Below, one piece after another: positions 10,898 through 23,289 of a stretch of 64,000 nt of DNA. Within the stretch, counting starts at the first letter, position 1, and the number at the start of each line of letters is the position of its first letter. The DNA is from Hesseltinella vesiculosa (taxonomy: Eukaryota > Mucoromycota > Mucoromycetes > Mucorales > Cunninghamellaceae). Position numbers and translations under genes: made by a program. The notes under the pieces were generated by a model. It saw nothing but the letters and a program-made list of their open reading frames with translations, did not search any database and was not told the DNA's origin. The DNA is taken from contig MCGT01000009.1 of assembly GCA_002104935.1 (NCBI GenBank), forward strand, positions 496,001-560,000. Direction: 5' to 3'.

Positions 10898-12369
10898 ATG
10901 CTGACCAGACTCTTGCGACCATCAACAACACTAAAGCGGATTGGTATGAAAAAAGGGAATAAAAAAAAGCCATTTGACCAGGGGATTCTTTTGTGTTTAG
11001 GCGTGGTGACGAGAACATTAAGTACGGAACAAGATACGGTGAGGTCAAGGCGAGCTCTGTTTTATGGTAAGCATACCAAAGCATTTACTGTTGCTAACGC
11101 TGCTGCTATTATCAGTCCCTGGCAGTGATGAACGCAAGATTCATAAATCCATTTCTCTGGGGGCCGATTGTCTTGTGTACGACTTGGAAGATAGCGTCAG
11201 CGCCAGCAAAAAAGGCACTGCTCGTCATATGGTGATTGATGCGTTAGAGGTAAGCAAAACGTCACTGTATGAGGTTGTTATTAACTCTACTTTTTGATGG
11301 TAGGCTTCAGAACACGGCAAGGCAGAAAAGGCCGTGCGTATCAATGCTGTTGGTTCAGGTAAAAAAAAAAGGAGGGCGCACCCTTCTTTTTCAGGCATGC
11401 ATTGACACTCCGTTTTTTTTTTCTTCCCTGCTAGGCTTTGAATTAGATGATTTGAATGTGATTGTAAGGGTATTGCTTTATGTTTTATCGTTCTTAACAA
11501 CGGGTTTAGCTGCACACCAAACGGCTGCAAGCCATTGTCATCCCCAAAGTACAGGATGCCCGAGATATCCAGTTTGTGAGCAAGATGATCGATGCCGTGG
11601 CTATCGACTCGCAGCAAGTGTTTTTTTTAGTATCGCCTATTGGATACTGACTGTTTGAGTAGAAAGGAACGAGTGAAATTGATTGCGTCCATCGAAAGTG
11701 CCCGTGGAATCATGAATTTGAAAGAAATCGCCAATGCCGATGAACGGCTAGATGCGCTGGTGGTAGGACCTTCCGACGGTTGGAAAATACCACGCTAACG
11801 CTTTCCCTCAGTTTGCAGCCGAAGACTACTGCGCCGATCTGGGATTGATCCGCACACCCAGTCGCAAAGAATTGATGTACGCCCGTCAATCGGTAGTGGC
11901 GGCGGCTGGCGCCTATGGATTGCAAGCCATTGACCTGGTGTGCGTGGACTACCAGAACGAAGCAACGCTGTTGGAAGAATGTAAAGAAGGCCGTGAGTTT
12001 GGTTTTCATGGGAAACAAGCTGTCCATCCACAACAAATCGACATTATCCAACGCACATTTTTACCTGACGATGCTGGTAACAAAACCGTGAGCCTCTAAA
12101 CGAAAGACTCACGCCTCTCTTCAGATATCGCTCGGGCGGCGCGCATCTTGGAAATGGCCGAACTTCATGCAAGCAAAGGCGTGGGGGCGTTTGATTTGGA
12201 TGGCAAAATGTAACTTGTGTAAAAAACAAAATACAAAAATAGCCGCTTATGTGACATCTCTAGGATTGATATGCCTGTTGTCAAGTGGGCAGAAAAAGTC
12301 ATCAACAAAGCCAAAGCAGGCGGGTTGTCAATTCCAGAACCACAACAGGAACAAAACGAGAAAAAATAA
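10898..12369 (+). CDS. CitE/CLYBL-like HpcH/HpaI-family lyase, probably mitochondrial
   Basis: Ten exons encode a protein of the citrate lyase beta-like family. The human relative CLYBL is a mitochondrial citramalyl-CoA lyase and malate synthase. Exon 1 (10898-10943) plus the start of exon 2 (from 11001) give a basic targeting-type leader (MLTRLLRPSTTLKRIG). Family landmarks are LFYVPGSDERKIHKS, DCLVYDLEDSV (metal-binding acidic region), KLIASIESARGI (catalytic glutamate region), FAAEDYCADLG and GKQAVHPQQI. The final exon ends in a charged glutamine/glutamate tail. Substrate is not provable from sequence; the citramalyl-CoA, malyl-CoA and related lyases share these motifs. The gene is transcribed divergently from eS25, with 188 bp between start codons. 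Confidence 0.88.
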
Positions 12370-12801
12370 CACCAAAAATAAAAAACGAAAAACCTTAACG
12401 AGGGAGGCTTTTTTTTTCTTGTTTAGCCTTTTGGTATCATTTCAATACCAACGTTCACTGTAGGAGGACGTTGGAAGACGATGCATGCAAACGATTGTTA
12501 TTGTAGCCATTGCTTGAAGCCTGCCGAGGCCAGACATGCCGGGAATGCCTGTTTGCCCCATCTCATCACAGGTCACCACCCAGCTATTAATACTTTTTAT
12601 TTATTTGTGGAAAACCTCTTTCCCAAATCATGCAGCATGCAAATCCCCTTTTTTGGTGGTGGAAGCTAAAAATCCGTCATGCATTCTTGTGTGTATTTTC
12701 ATTGTTTATGAAAGGCGCATGAAGCCCTGATTTTTAAGCTCTCTCCTTTTTTTTCTTCTTCTTCTTCTTCTTTCCAGTCTCCAACCAAGCTGTCTCTTTC
12801 T

Positions 12802-13942
12802 ATGACGAACCGCGACTCTATACCTTCCATGATCCAGGATCACAGTAACAATTCATCCACCCTACCTTTGACACAAGCCATCTCCAATCCATCCTCCCCT
12901 CGGTCACCTCCGACACCTCCGTTACATGGGGATGCTGAGCTGTCCGGCTCCTCCTCACCCCATGATTTGCTCTTCCATCGCCCTCCCAGTCCAATCCTAC
13001 CTACTTATGAAGAAACCGTGCGACCCTACCGAGCAAGACCTCATCCTGAAGGTGAGCGAAAAAAGCAGAAAAACAAAAAAAAACACACTTGACAAAAAAG
13101 GGTGACTCATTTTTTGGATTACAGTGTTACAGGCTGAGGAGGCGTTGGAGCCATCCGTCGACGAAAAATCTTTACGGCATCGACGAAAGAAAATCTTACA
13201 CTACCTTTGCTGTGTTTGTTGCCCTTGTTTCCCCATGTGGGCTCGCTCCATTTGCTGTTTTCTGTTGTTTGCCTTGATTGTCTTTGCCGTTGCTGCTGGC
13301 ATTCTCGCCGCTCTGTTTCAAATGCCCTCGGTCACCTTCAATGGTGTCACAGACGACCCCACCGGCCTTCCTCGGTTTCAAAGTATCAACAACTATTCCT
13401 TTTACATGAACCTTGGCCTTAATTTCACCATCAATAACCCCAACGTTGAATCCATTCGGTTTGATAAAATCAGGGCCATCGTAAGGATCAAAAAAGGAGG
13501 TGCCAAGGCTTTTTTTTTTTTTTTGCTGATCTTTTTTTGACCTCCTTTTTTCTCTTCAGGCTTTTTACCCAGGCGTGGACGCCATTAGCATTGGCGGCGG
13601 CAATCTAACCAATTGGGATATCCGTTCAGGCTCTACGTCTCAATTCATCCTGCCGCTGGAACTGCACTACTACCCATCCTTGGACCCCAACCAGCAAATC
13701 CTGACTGACCTCCTCTCAAGGTGCGGGCTTGTCAATGGTACTACCCCCAAACAAGACATTGCCGTCACGTTCCTGCTCAAACCCACCTTGCGGGTCATTG
13801 GCGTGCCTATTTCACCAACCATTCATGAAGCAGCCGGGTTCCCATGTCCCATTCAGGTAGCCATTTAGCAAAATAAGGAGGTGACGGCGTCCTCACATTT
13901 TTTTTTTCTGTCCAGCCGGGCCAAGTCTCCCTTCCAAAATAG
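12802..13942 (+). CDS. LEA2-type single-pass membrane protein
   Basis: A proline/serine-rich cytosolic N-terminus of about 80 residues contains PTYEE, a PY-like motif. A cysteine-rich juxtamembrane block (HYLCCVCCPCFPMWARSICC) looks suited to palmitoylation. A transmembrane helix (FALIVFAVAAGILAALF) follows, then a roughly 190-residue non-cytosolic domain with the hydrophobic pattern of LEA2/NDR1-like domains and several N-glycosylation sequons (NNYS, NFT, NGT). Four exons are read; the last adds only PGQVSLPK after intron 3 at about 13856-13917. In other fungi such proteins occur at the plasma membrane or vacuole with no settled role. Family assignment is from overall architecture, not from a catalytic motif. 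Confidence 0.72.
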
Positions 13943-15249
13943 CAAACTTGGATCTTGGATGAACAGAGCATGTACTTTTATTTGTGTAGAGCTGCTTAAT
14001 TGTAATGTATAAAAAGAAAGAAGTCTTTAACCCACAATCAACCACAGAATCGAAACCAGGCCATCCTTTTTTTTTTTTTTTTTTTTTCCCAATGGTTCCT
14101 TGGCACGTTTTCACCTGGTGCTGCTGCCACGCTGTGGGATCATGTGCGTAGAGAGGATGGACGTTACCAAGAAGGGTGGAATGCTTGGTTCGTGTCGAGT
14201 TGGGCTAGAGACGATGAGAAGGGCTGGCGGAGGCACCATGTACGACGGGCCCGATACAACACTGTGGTTTAGCCCACTCCCCATCCTGGTTACCTTTACC
14301 TTTGGCAGGTTTCTTCTACCCGCGGCTCGATTTGCCAATGCCTTTTTTTTTTTTTGCTAATCGACCGTAACGTCTCTTGGAGCTGGATTTGTCCTTGATC
14401 GTTTGGGCTAGCTGGTCACCCTGGTGACTGCGCATCTTCATTGCCTAAGAATGCTTGGTCATTCTGGCCTTCTTTGACGTCAGCTTATTGAAATGGTTGT
14501 TTGTTTTGGGCGGGCTCGGCTAGCACAAGGGTAGAAAAAAAAAAGCGGAGACGCTTGATCCGGCTACGGCCGCGTTTGTGTACCTGGCACACCCCTTGGA
14601 CTGCGATAGTTGGCAGGGGACATCCCACACCGCGCGATGTCTTTCAAAGAAAAACAGAAGCATGCGCTTTCAAACGAGTATCCAAACTTACATGGGTCCA
14701 TCGTTTGGCATGGCCAAAGCAGAGATGATCGCCTTTTTCTTCGGTGTGAATGTCAATGACGTCTGGTGGATGATCCCTGATCCATCAGGTACAGATAGTC
14801 GTTGTGCACAATTAAGAACAAGACAGATGCATACCTGCCCTTTTCTTCTCCATTGAAAAACCAAAGGAAAACATGGAAAAAAACAAAGCAGTGGTGCCAA
14901 ATTCATGCAGAGCAGTTTGTTGGTGGGCTTGGGTCCCGTTTTCACACTCCGGGCGCCTTTTTTTTTTTTAAGTCCCTGGCCCGACGACAGACGAGAAGGC
15001 AAAACGCTTCCTCCCCGGCCAAGCTACCGCGTAGAGCTGTTTTGGAGGCCAGGTCACTCTGGAGCATGCTATAAAACGACTTTTGTCAAGTTGCCGTTGC
15101 CACGGCCATTTTGTCATCATGCGTCCTCGATGAAGCATCTCTCATCAAACAAACCGTCTCACTTTCCAATTTGGTCGTATCTTGTGCAACTTTTTTTTTT
15201 TTTGACTTCTCCTGGGGCCGCTTTTTCAACGTTTTTTCTTTCCTTAAAA
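13943..15249. other. Unresolved stretch, possible minus-strand exons
   Basis: No gene is supported with confidence. On the minus strand there are splice-like signals (donor GTAAGT near 14690, acceptor near 14643, acceptor TTCTTAG near 14451) around fragments such as MRSHQGDQLAQTIKDK near 14440-14390, followed by a 13-nt T run that breaks the frame. These may be pieces of an unrecognised or decaying minus-strand gene. Plus-strand frames here look random. Confidence 0.25.
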
Positions 15250-16007
15250 ATGGCCGACCATTTGACTGACAGCTGTATCTTCTGCAAGATCATCCGGTAA
15301 CATCCATACTACCTACGGTATTCGAAAGCCAAAAGACTCAACATCCCTTTACGTTTAGTGGCGATTTGCCTTCGTATAAGATTGCTGAAACCGAAAAGAG
15401 GCAAGTCTTTCCCCTGTCGTTGCTAGATGCTCACGATTTTTTTTTTATTAGCTATGCTTTTCTCGACATTAACCCCTTGAGCGATGGCCATGCTGTAAGT
15501 GTCGTCAACAACGTGCCGGCAATGGACGTGGACGTGCAGGCAGAACAAGCCCAAACTAACATCTCTCTTTTTTTTTTTTCTTATCATCTTGGCGTGCTGA
15601 TGGTGATGCAGTTGGTGATTCCCAAGTGTAAGTATTGTAAAACGCCCTCTTGAGTCAGGGGCTCATTTTTTTTTTCTCATAGACCATGCCGAATTCTTCC
15701 ATCAGCTGCCTGAAGATCATTTAGCCGACATTCTGCCTCTTGCCAAAAAGATTGCGGTTGCCAGTGGCCTCGACCAATACAATCTTTTGCAGGCAAGACT
15801 CAAAAAACGAGAAAGCAAGGCTGGACCCTGACCCCATTTTCTCTTTAGAACAACGGCCCCATGGCGCATCAAGTCGTCAAGCACGTCCATTTCCACATCA
15901 TTCCCAAGCCCAACGCCGAAGAAGGTCTTGGTGTGGGCTGGCCACAAAAGCAAGTGGAAAAGGAAGATTTCGCCATCATCCTGTCCAAGATCAAAGAAAA
16001 ATTGTAG
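15250..16007 (+). CDS. HIT-family nucleotide hydrolase (HINT/Hnt1-like)
   Basis: Small histidine-triad protein acting on nucleoside phosphoramidates or related AMP conjugates. About six short exons give roughly 140 residues. The N-terminus MADHLTDSCIFCKIIRGDLPSYKI carries the usual CxFC opening. YAFLDINPLSDGHALVIPK is the conserved central strand, and the catalytic triad reads HVHFHIIPKP, where the middle histidine is the nucleophile. The intron after AETEK uses a GC donor (GCAAGT at 15401) and joins cleanly to SYAFLD. Introns are T-rich (runs of 9-10 T). The gene converges on the kelch gene with only 75 bp between stop codons. Confidence 0.9.
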
Positions 16008-16081
16008 CCGTCTAATAAAGAGCTTCCAAAGAAACGACGATGCTTCGCATACGTGGTAAAATGTGATATTTATTAGATTGG

Positions 16082-18348
16082 TTAATAGTCGCCGTGGGGC
16101 TTGGATAGGTAGGCGGTGTCATCGAATTCGGTGGGCTTGACAACGCTGCCACGGGGGTCATACTCTGAAGGGCGGATGGTGTTGCTGTAGTCGGTGTGAC
16201 CGCTGATGCTTTGCATTTCGGTGGGCTTGACGAGCGTGGCGTCATCCATGGACGTAGCTGTAGGGCTGGACATGACTTCATAAGTATCCGACACGGTCGA
16301 GGGACCATGGGGATTGACAGCCGCGAACCCGCCACGTTCAAATTGGGCATCCGTGGGACGGGTGTAGTGATCTTGATTGGCTTCACCAAACACAGGCGCC
16401 GTGAAATCGTCTCTGCGCTTGCGCTTGTCGAACACACCACTGCGGTTCATGAAGAACAGCAAGGCACCGACAAGACCAACCTACGGAGAAAGGGAGTGTG
16501 AGATCGGATACTTTGCCCGTTTTGCTTTCAGTCTTACACCGGCAACAGCACCAACGGCAATACCGGCAATAGCACCTGCGGAGAGACTGGGAGAGCCGCC
16601 GCCGCCGCCAGTGCTACCAGGGGCTGTGCTGTTCGAGTTATTGGCAGCGGGCATCATGGTCCAGACCAAAGTGGAGGTGTTGAGAATATAAACGGAGCTT
16701 TGCATCATGTTGCTAGCATTGGCACCAAACATAATGAACACCGAGTCCTTGTAAACAATGGCTATTTCAAAAAAATGAGACGACGCTCATTTCATTTTTT
16801 TTTTTTTTTGCCATACCCGAGTGGCCATAGCGTGGTCCAGGGTCGCCGCCTTGGAAAGCAAGCTTGGTCCAGATGCCAGTAGTGTAATCAAGAGTGTAGC
16901 AATAATCAGAAACAGGGGTGGAGGCTAATAAAAAGTCGAGGTCAGAGCTCTGGAGTAAAAGGACACGACGTCTTTACATTCGGATCCAACATTAATGTTG
17001 GTGCCACCATAAAGCAGGATGTTGTGGGTGCCAGGTACTATAAAGATGGTTGAACGACAAGTCTGTTTCTTTTTCTTGGGCTTACAGTAAGAAAAGGTAG
17101 CATAGGAACGAGCGCTAGGATACACGGTGGCCGTAATGCTGTTGGTGTAATTGCCGGTGGTGTTGGCAACGTTGAATTTATAGTACAGAGAGCCAAACGG
17201 ATGGTCTTCATCGAAAAAGGTGTATTGACCAGTGTAACCGTTGGTGTTACCAGTGACATTGCTCAGACCATACAAATACAAAAGACCACCAAGGCCGTAA
17301 ATGTTACCATCGCCAGCAAGGGTGAGGTCACGGCCAATGGTGTAAGGATACATATCAGGGAATTCGTACCAGCTGGAGTTGCTTGCTGGAGGAATATGAT
17401 TGATAGCTGTGGAAGTCAGTTGGGTCCATTGAGGGTTCTGTAATAATAAAGCGTCAGGTTTGGAAAAGATAAACAAAACACAAAACACATACGCCAGATT
17501 TGACGACCATCAATTCATTTGTCAAATTAAAGCAGTTGGCAGTGTAATCGGGGCTGGAAAAGAGAGCAACGGGTGTGATTTTTTTGATTGCCTTTCTTTT
17601 CATAAATTTACCCTGTGCCACCAAAGAAGTAGATGTTGCTTGTGCCATCATAGACAGCCTTGCCCCCAAATCTACAAAAAGAAAAAAAGTGAGAAAAAAA
17701 AAAGGTCTCCTTGTGGAGGCTCCTTATTTTGACCACTTACGATTGTTTGCCAACAGGAGAGTCACTGATCACGCCGGTAGTATCGACCGTTTGCCAGGTG
17801 TTGCTATCGGCAAAGTAGACACTGGTGACGTTGGTTAAACGGCCAGTGGAGTAGCCCTTGGTAGGGCCCACACCACCAAACACAATAAAGGAATTTTCTG
17901 ACACTTTGGCTTGAGCGAAATCAGCACGGGCTTCTAATTGATAACCATTGGATGGCGCTGGCACCGCTTGCCATTGCTTAAAACAAAAAGAAAGTGATGA
18001 TGAGCAAAAAAAAAAATGAAAAAGAAAGCATCTGTGTCTTACCAAATTGGCAGCGTCCGAGGAGGCGGTATGGAAATTAGTCAAATCAAGCACAAAGTGA
18101 TCACTCAAGAACGTATCTTGATAAAGGGGTGTTGGTGAATACATGTCTCGTTGTGCCCCACCAAAACAGTGGATTTTCGTGCCTAGCAGCTCGCACCCTA
18201 TCCAGATGAAAATGTTAGCTGAGAATTTTCGTTTTTTTTTTTTTTGATTCGCTGACTTGCCTTGCTTGTACATAGCACGAGGTGCATTCTGGGCGAAGAC
18301 TGAAACCACACTCAGGCTCAGTAACAACGTACAACCAGCAGCCTTCAT
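16082..18348 (-). CDS. Kelch-repeat membrane protein (secreted beta-propeller with C-terminal anchor)
   Basis: About ten exons. The N-terminus MKAAGCTLLLSLSVVSVFA is a signal peptide. Several kelch-type blades follow, with repeated glycine pairs and aromatic residues (KIHCFGGAQ, SFIVFGGVGPT, NIYFFGGTG, NILLYGGTNIN, VFIMFGANAS), giving an extracellular propeller with many N-glycosylation sites. A glycine/serine linker leads into a transmembrane helix (AGAIAGIAVGAVAGVGLVGALLFF) and a basic stop-transfer (NRSGVFDKRKRRDD). The cytosolic tail of about 120 residues repeats a VKPTE motif three times. Mucoromycete genomes have many proteins of this layout; ligands are unknown and I do not infer an enzyme. 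Confidence 0.82.
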
Positions 18349-19910
18349 TTAAAATAATAAAACAAGCGGGGCCTGTAAAAAAAAAAAAAAGGAGGAAACA
18401 AAGGAACAGCAAGGAAAAGAAGAACGTTGAATTTTTTTGGATCTTGTTACAATGTCACACAAGCAACTGTATTGCGCCACAAAAATGAAGTTCATTTCCA
18501 AAAAAAGAGCGCCACTTGCCCATTGGCCGAACTTACCTAAAAAATGATGGAAAGCTCAGACTCACTCCATGGCAGCACAGCCCTTACTTTTCGGAGGACA
18601 AGATTTTTTTTGCGCGTGAAAGACTGCCACCTTTCATTGAGCAAACTGCGAGAGCCAATCACGGCCCATTCGTTGACTGAGAAAATGCCACTACGCTCCG
18701 ATTATCCATCACCATTTGGATGATTTCCAAAAAAGAAAGTAGTCCATTTTTTTTTTAAAAAAAGCACCCCCAACTGATGTCTCTCCCTAGCACCTGTCTA
18801 CCTACGTTTGCAGAAATCAAAACGTCGCTGCCTTTTTTTTTTTTTTTGACAGCTGCTGTCCTTTATCAAATCAAAGATCAAGGAATGGGCCAGTGGCAAA
18901 GCCGAGAAATCAAACCCCGCCGCTGTAACAATGAGCAACAATGAGATGATTGCCTGCCTCATCGCCGTTGCCAAGCAGTCCCTGCTTCCATCAAAAAAAC
19001 AAATCGACTTTGTCTGATGATTAGCGAACAACAGCACGCTATGCTAGAAGCTGGAGCGAGAAGGCTTGGAAGGCGAGTGAGCATCAGGCATGTGGCGTGG
19101 CCCTGGTTTGGCTGGCTGGTGGCTCACACCGCAGACGCCTATGGCACTCTGTCTCTTCTCCACCGTCCCAAAATGTGCTGTGCTCTTAAAATTCATTTCA
19201 TTTTATCCTATGCCATCTGTGTGCAAAATCCGAGGTGATTCGGTGGAATTTGGAAATGGATGACATTTCGTGGTTTTTTGGCCAGATCAGCCAGGGGACC
19301 TTTTTGCTTTTGAAAAAAAGGAAAGTGGCTCTAAATCATACATAAAGCAATGCATCCGCGTGAAATTTTGCACAGGAGCCGGTGTTTAAGAAAGACATGG
19401 ATGGTCAAAAAATCACGTCGACTGGACGAGGTTGCCCAGACAGCTTTTGATCCATTTATTTTGAACGCCTCCGAATCCCCCGCCAAAAAAACGATGAAAA
19501 AAATGAAAAAACACTACGTCCAGCGTTGAAAGTCCGATCCCCATGGCCAGACCTCCAGCACCAGCCTAGAAAACGACACCATCCGTATCAACAGCTGTGC
19601 TATTGCCAGTACTTGGTCATTGGTGGCCCATCACGCCTCTTGCATGGTCCTGTCGATGCACCGAACAAGGGTCTTTTCAGCATGAAAAAACCACAGCGCT
19701 CGCGACAGGCTGGTCATCCACCCAAGCTGGATGCTGCTCCTGCAGAGCAAGTATCATAGACTGCTACGGAAACATAAAAGACGAAGCCAACGTGAAAGAG
19801 AGCGAGACCAGAAAAAAAAAAAAAACTACCAGGCAGAACGCACAAGCAAAAGGACGAGTCGGTAAACTTTTTTCCAGTCATTTTTTTTCTTTTTTTTTTA
19901 AAAAAAAAAC
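18349..19910. other. Gene-free divergent spacer with one dispersed repeat
   Basis: Lies between the kelch gene and Elp6, which are divergent. It contains the dispersed repeat copy at about 19296-19505 and A/T runs up to 15 bases. Open frames here are short and unlike any family I recognise. Confidence 0.5.
19296..19505 (+). repeat. Dispersed repeat family, copy 2
   Basis: The most diverged of the four copies. It keeps the order GCTTTTGAAAAAAA, GCGTGAAATTTTGCAC, GAGGTTGCCCAGACAGCTTTTG, TTTTGAACGCCTCCGA and CCCCGCCAAAAAAA. The 3' third seen in other copies is not recognisable. Confidence 0.5.
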
Positions 19911-20870
19911 ATGGGTTACGATACGTTGAATGCAGTCTTGGCGTTCCCTGACAACATTGCACCAAGCCAAACACACCTTGTGATCACCGATACGTTGAAT
20001 GCCAACGGCAACTTTTTGCTTCATCACTTTATCAGCAATCACTTGAAAGCCGATCGACGTGTGGTTTTGATCGGTCTTTCTCAAATCTACAATCACTATT
20101 TTTTGATCAATCGCAAGCTGGTAAAACAAAGCTATCTGACTGCATTCATAACTAACGCTTGTTTTTTTTTGATGTCGATGGCATGAAGGGTATGAATCTG
20201 CTGCCATACAAGCAGTCGGGCCAGTTTGTATTTTTGGACGGCACAACGCACCTGAATGACTATTCTCTCGATACCCCTTACCCACCATTGAACACACCTT
20301 CAACACCCTCGGACACGCTGGATGGCTCCAAAGAAAAAACCGATGCCTGTCTGCAGCGATTCTACCAAACCATCCGCCAACACATCCAACCAGGCACACT
20401 CCTGATATTGGACGATGCAAGTGCGCTCTTGATGAATGGCTTTGGCGTACGGCCAGTCACTCTGTTTTTGCAAAAACTCTCCGGTCTGATGCAAACGGTC
20501 GAAGGGACACTGATCGATCTGATCCACGCCGACGAACAAGGCGTGGAGGATGTGGAACAAGACGGGTTTGTCAAATCTGTCCTGCAACTTTCTGATTTGG
20601 TGTTACAGGTGCAAGCCTTGGGAAGCGGGTTTGCTCGCGACGTCCACGGTCAGGTTAGTAGCCTTTTTGGAGAAAAATGAGGCGGAAAACGAGGCGAAGT
20701 CAAACTCACGTTTTTTTTTTTTTTTGAACGAAACAAAAAAGCTGAGTATCTTGTATGGACCCAAGTTTCTACCTGGTACATGCTCTACTCAACCTCAATC
20801 CATGCATTATAAAATCATGGATAACAACGTCACCTTTTTCCCCAAAGGCGTGTCCCAAGGTGTGCTATGA
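19911..20870 (+). CDS. ELP6: Elongator complex protein 6
   Basis: Subunit of the Elp4-Elp5-Elp6 hexameric RecA-like ring of Elongator, which supports 5-carboxymethyl modification of wobble uridine in tRNA. Exons 19911-20120, 20189-20653 and 20742-20870 encode 267 residues. The frame starts MGYDTLNAVLAFPDNI and shows the degenerate RecA fold: THLVITDTLNANGNFLLHHF in the P-loop position, without a functional Walker A as expected for Elp6; RVVLIGLSQIYNHYF; and TLLILDDASALLMNGF as the second hydrophobic strand. It ends DNNVTFFPKGVSQGVL. Kti12, an Elongator partner, is encoded at 60979-61978 in this window. Confidence 0.84.
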
Positions 20871-21047
20871 TGGTAAAAGGATCAAAACTATTTTTAGTTT
20901 GCAAGGCGGAGCGGGCTTTGTATCACACGCTGCAAATTGCTGGTAGCTAATAAAAATAGAGGTGATTCTTTTGTTTTTTTTTCTTTGGTTTCTTTTTAAT
21001 ATCACCCTTCCAATCCTTTTCTTTTTTTTTTTTTATACCTACTTAGA

Positions 21048-23156
21048 ATGAAGGTTTGTAATAGCCCTCTTGGTTATTACAAAGCCGGTATGGTTTTGGC
21101 ATTGTCCATGCTTGCCACCGCTGCATTGGCTGCCCCTGGAAACAGCACGTCCCCCATCGGCGATGCTTGTGCTGTCATTGCTGGCAAGCCAACCGCCTCC
21201 TATACCGATGCTAAAGCATGTCTCGATTCGTTTCCTTATAAAAACGAAACAGCCTCTCAAACCTTGGATACCGTTCTTAAAGTGGCTCGCCATCTCTATG
21301 CCTTCAATGTAAGCCTGTCCATCGAACACTGTAAAAACTCACCGCCCCCCCCCCCTTTTTTTTTCAGGAAATCGCTGCGTCGCCTCCAGTCGTTCAAGGA
21401 CTGTCGGTTGTACCTGTTGACATTGCCTATGGGCTTTCCGTTATTCAACATGACAATTGGAAATCCGATCGCGAATTCCAAGAAGCCGTTGCCCTCTTAC
21501 TCGACAAGGTCCACGATGCCCACTTGGTAAGTTCCTTTTTTTTTTTTCTTTCTTGCTTACCCGAGCAAATCTCTTTTTATCCCTGTCGACTAGTCATACG
21601 TGCCTTATTGTTACCGACAATTCGTCTTTTGGCAACCTATCCAGCTGAACGCCTTGGTCCGCAACAGCAAGACCGTCATCAACGTGGCTTACGTCAAGAA
21701 CAACATCTGGCCTGAAGCCAAGGAATCTTGGGTCGGCTGCCAAGTCACCAAGATCGATGATATGGATGCCTTGGACATGGTCGCCAACTACGCCGTCAAC
21801 AACAATGGCGAAAGCAAAGACGTCAACACATGCTTCAACAACATCATGAACACAAAGAGCTACTTCCATGGCTGGGACGACGGTGCTGACGATCTTGGCT
21901 ACCACCGCTTCTTGCCCGACCAGGAAATGCACTCGTACACCCTCCAATGCCCCAAGAACGGCACAAAGCCCGCCGACGAACAATACGACACCCCCTTCAC
22001 CGTCCAGGTGCCCTGGGTCGCCCAAGTCCCTGCCAACTTCCATGACGCCGCATCCTACTGGTCCAACTATTGCCAATCGTCCCACGAGCACATCACCAAA
22101 CGTGGCCATGTCGACCTCGACATTGAAGAACTGCAACGCATCCACGACGACCAATTCTTTGACTTGGTGGCCGACAACGCCATGAGCGCCACCGACGGTG
22201 GCGCCGTCGGCGCCGGCAATGCCCAAGGCAGCTATGTCGAATTCAAAGCCTTGAACGAATCCGGCGTCGGTGTCGTAGACATCCGCTCGTTTTCCATCGA
22301 CTCGGAAGACCGCCAGGCCTTCATCGACACGTTCACCCAGGGCCTGGATAACTTCCACGCCAATGGCATCAAGAAAATCATCCTGGATCTCTCCTCCAAC
22401 GGCGGTGGCGATGCCTGTGCCGGTGAATTCATCATCAACACCCTTACTGGCCCCACCCCCGACTATCCCTCCGACATCAAGCACACGCCTCTCATGAGCC
22501 GCGTGGTCCAAAAGGCCATGAGCGTCAACGACTCCAAATGGCTCGACTACAAGACCGTCAACTCCACCGGCACCGACTGGTTCTCCCACACCAACACCTA
22601 CACCCGTGGCAAGCAACAAGTGCAATTTTTCCAACCCATCACCCTGAGCTGTGACCGCTGGTCCGGCGAACTGCAAATCCCCACCAACAAGTCGTACCCC
22701 TGGACCCCACGCGACATCATGATCTTGTCCGACGGACGTTGTGGCTCCACCTGTGCCATTGTTGCCTCGCGCCTGCACATCTCGCACAACGTCACCACCA
22801 TGGGCCTCGGCGGCATCCCCGGCAATCGCATGCAATTTGCCTCGTTCCCTGGCGGCGAAAGCTATCGCCTCTCCACCTTTTTGCTGGACCTCCAGCGCCT
22901 CGGCTTGCAAAACGACACGGACGCCCCTGCCCCCTTTCCCCAGCGCGCCGACATGGGCTACACCTTCAGAGAAGTCTACCGCCCCACAGCCGTCGGCGAA
23001 AACCTTGGCAAGGAAACCCAACTTCTGGAATACAGCGTCAACTATGCCGACTGTCGCCTCTACTTTGACGATGAAACCGCCGACGATGTCGAGAAACTTT
23101 GGGCCGCTGCTGCTAAAGTCTTCGTCTCTGGCCAATGCCAGCCCCCCAAAATCTAG
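21048..23156 (+). CDS. Secreted S41-family (tail-specific/CPAF-like) serine peptidase
   Basis: Three exons (21048-21308, 21368-21526, 21594-23156) encode 660 residues. A leader with hydrophobic core MVLALSMLATAALAAPG indicates secretion. The C-terminal half has the S41 fold: KKIILDLSSNGGGDACAGEF is the glycine-rich strand-turn, and LSDGRCGSTCAIVASRL contains the candidate catalytic serine in the GxCGSxCA setting typical of fungal S41 proteins. N-glycosylation sequons are frequent. Codon third positions in exon 3 are strongly C-rich, unlike the AT-rich flanks, which suggests high expression. That bias leaves a spurious long open frame on the opposite strand. It converges on the oxidase gene, with 133 bp between stop codons. 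Confidence 0.85.
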
Positions 23157-23289
23157 TCTCCCTCCCTGCTCCCTGTACAATGTGTCGCTGTGTACCATAC
23201 CCCCACCTTTTTTTTTTTTCTCCTCTCGTTACGTTCCAATAAACATCCCTTGTGCCATCGTCCAAAGGGTATCAACATACAATGTTTCT

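Noticed and set aside
21594..23198. 534-codon open frame on the minus strand opposite the S41 peptidase
   Set aside because: It is a mirror of the strongly C-rich third positions in exon 3 of the peptidase. The plus-strand protein has signal peptide and active-site motifs; the minus frame has no recognisable domain.
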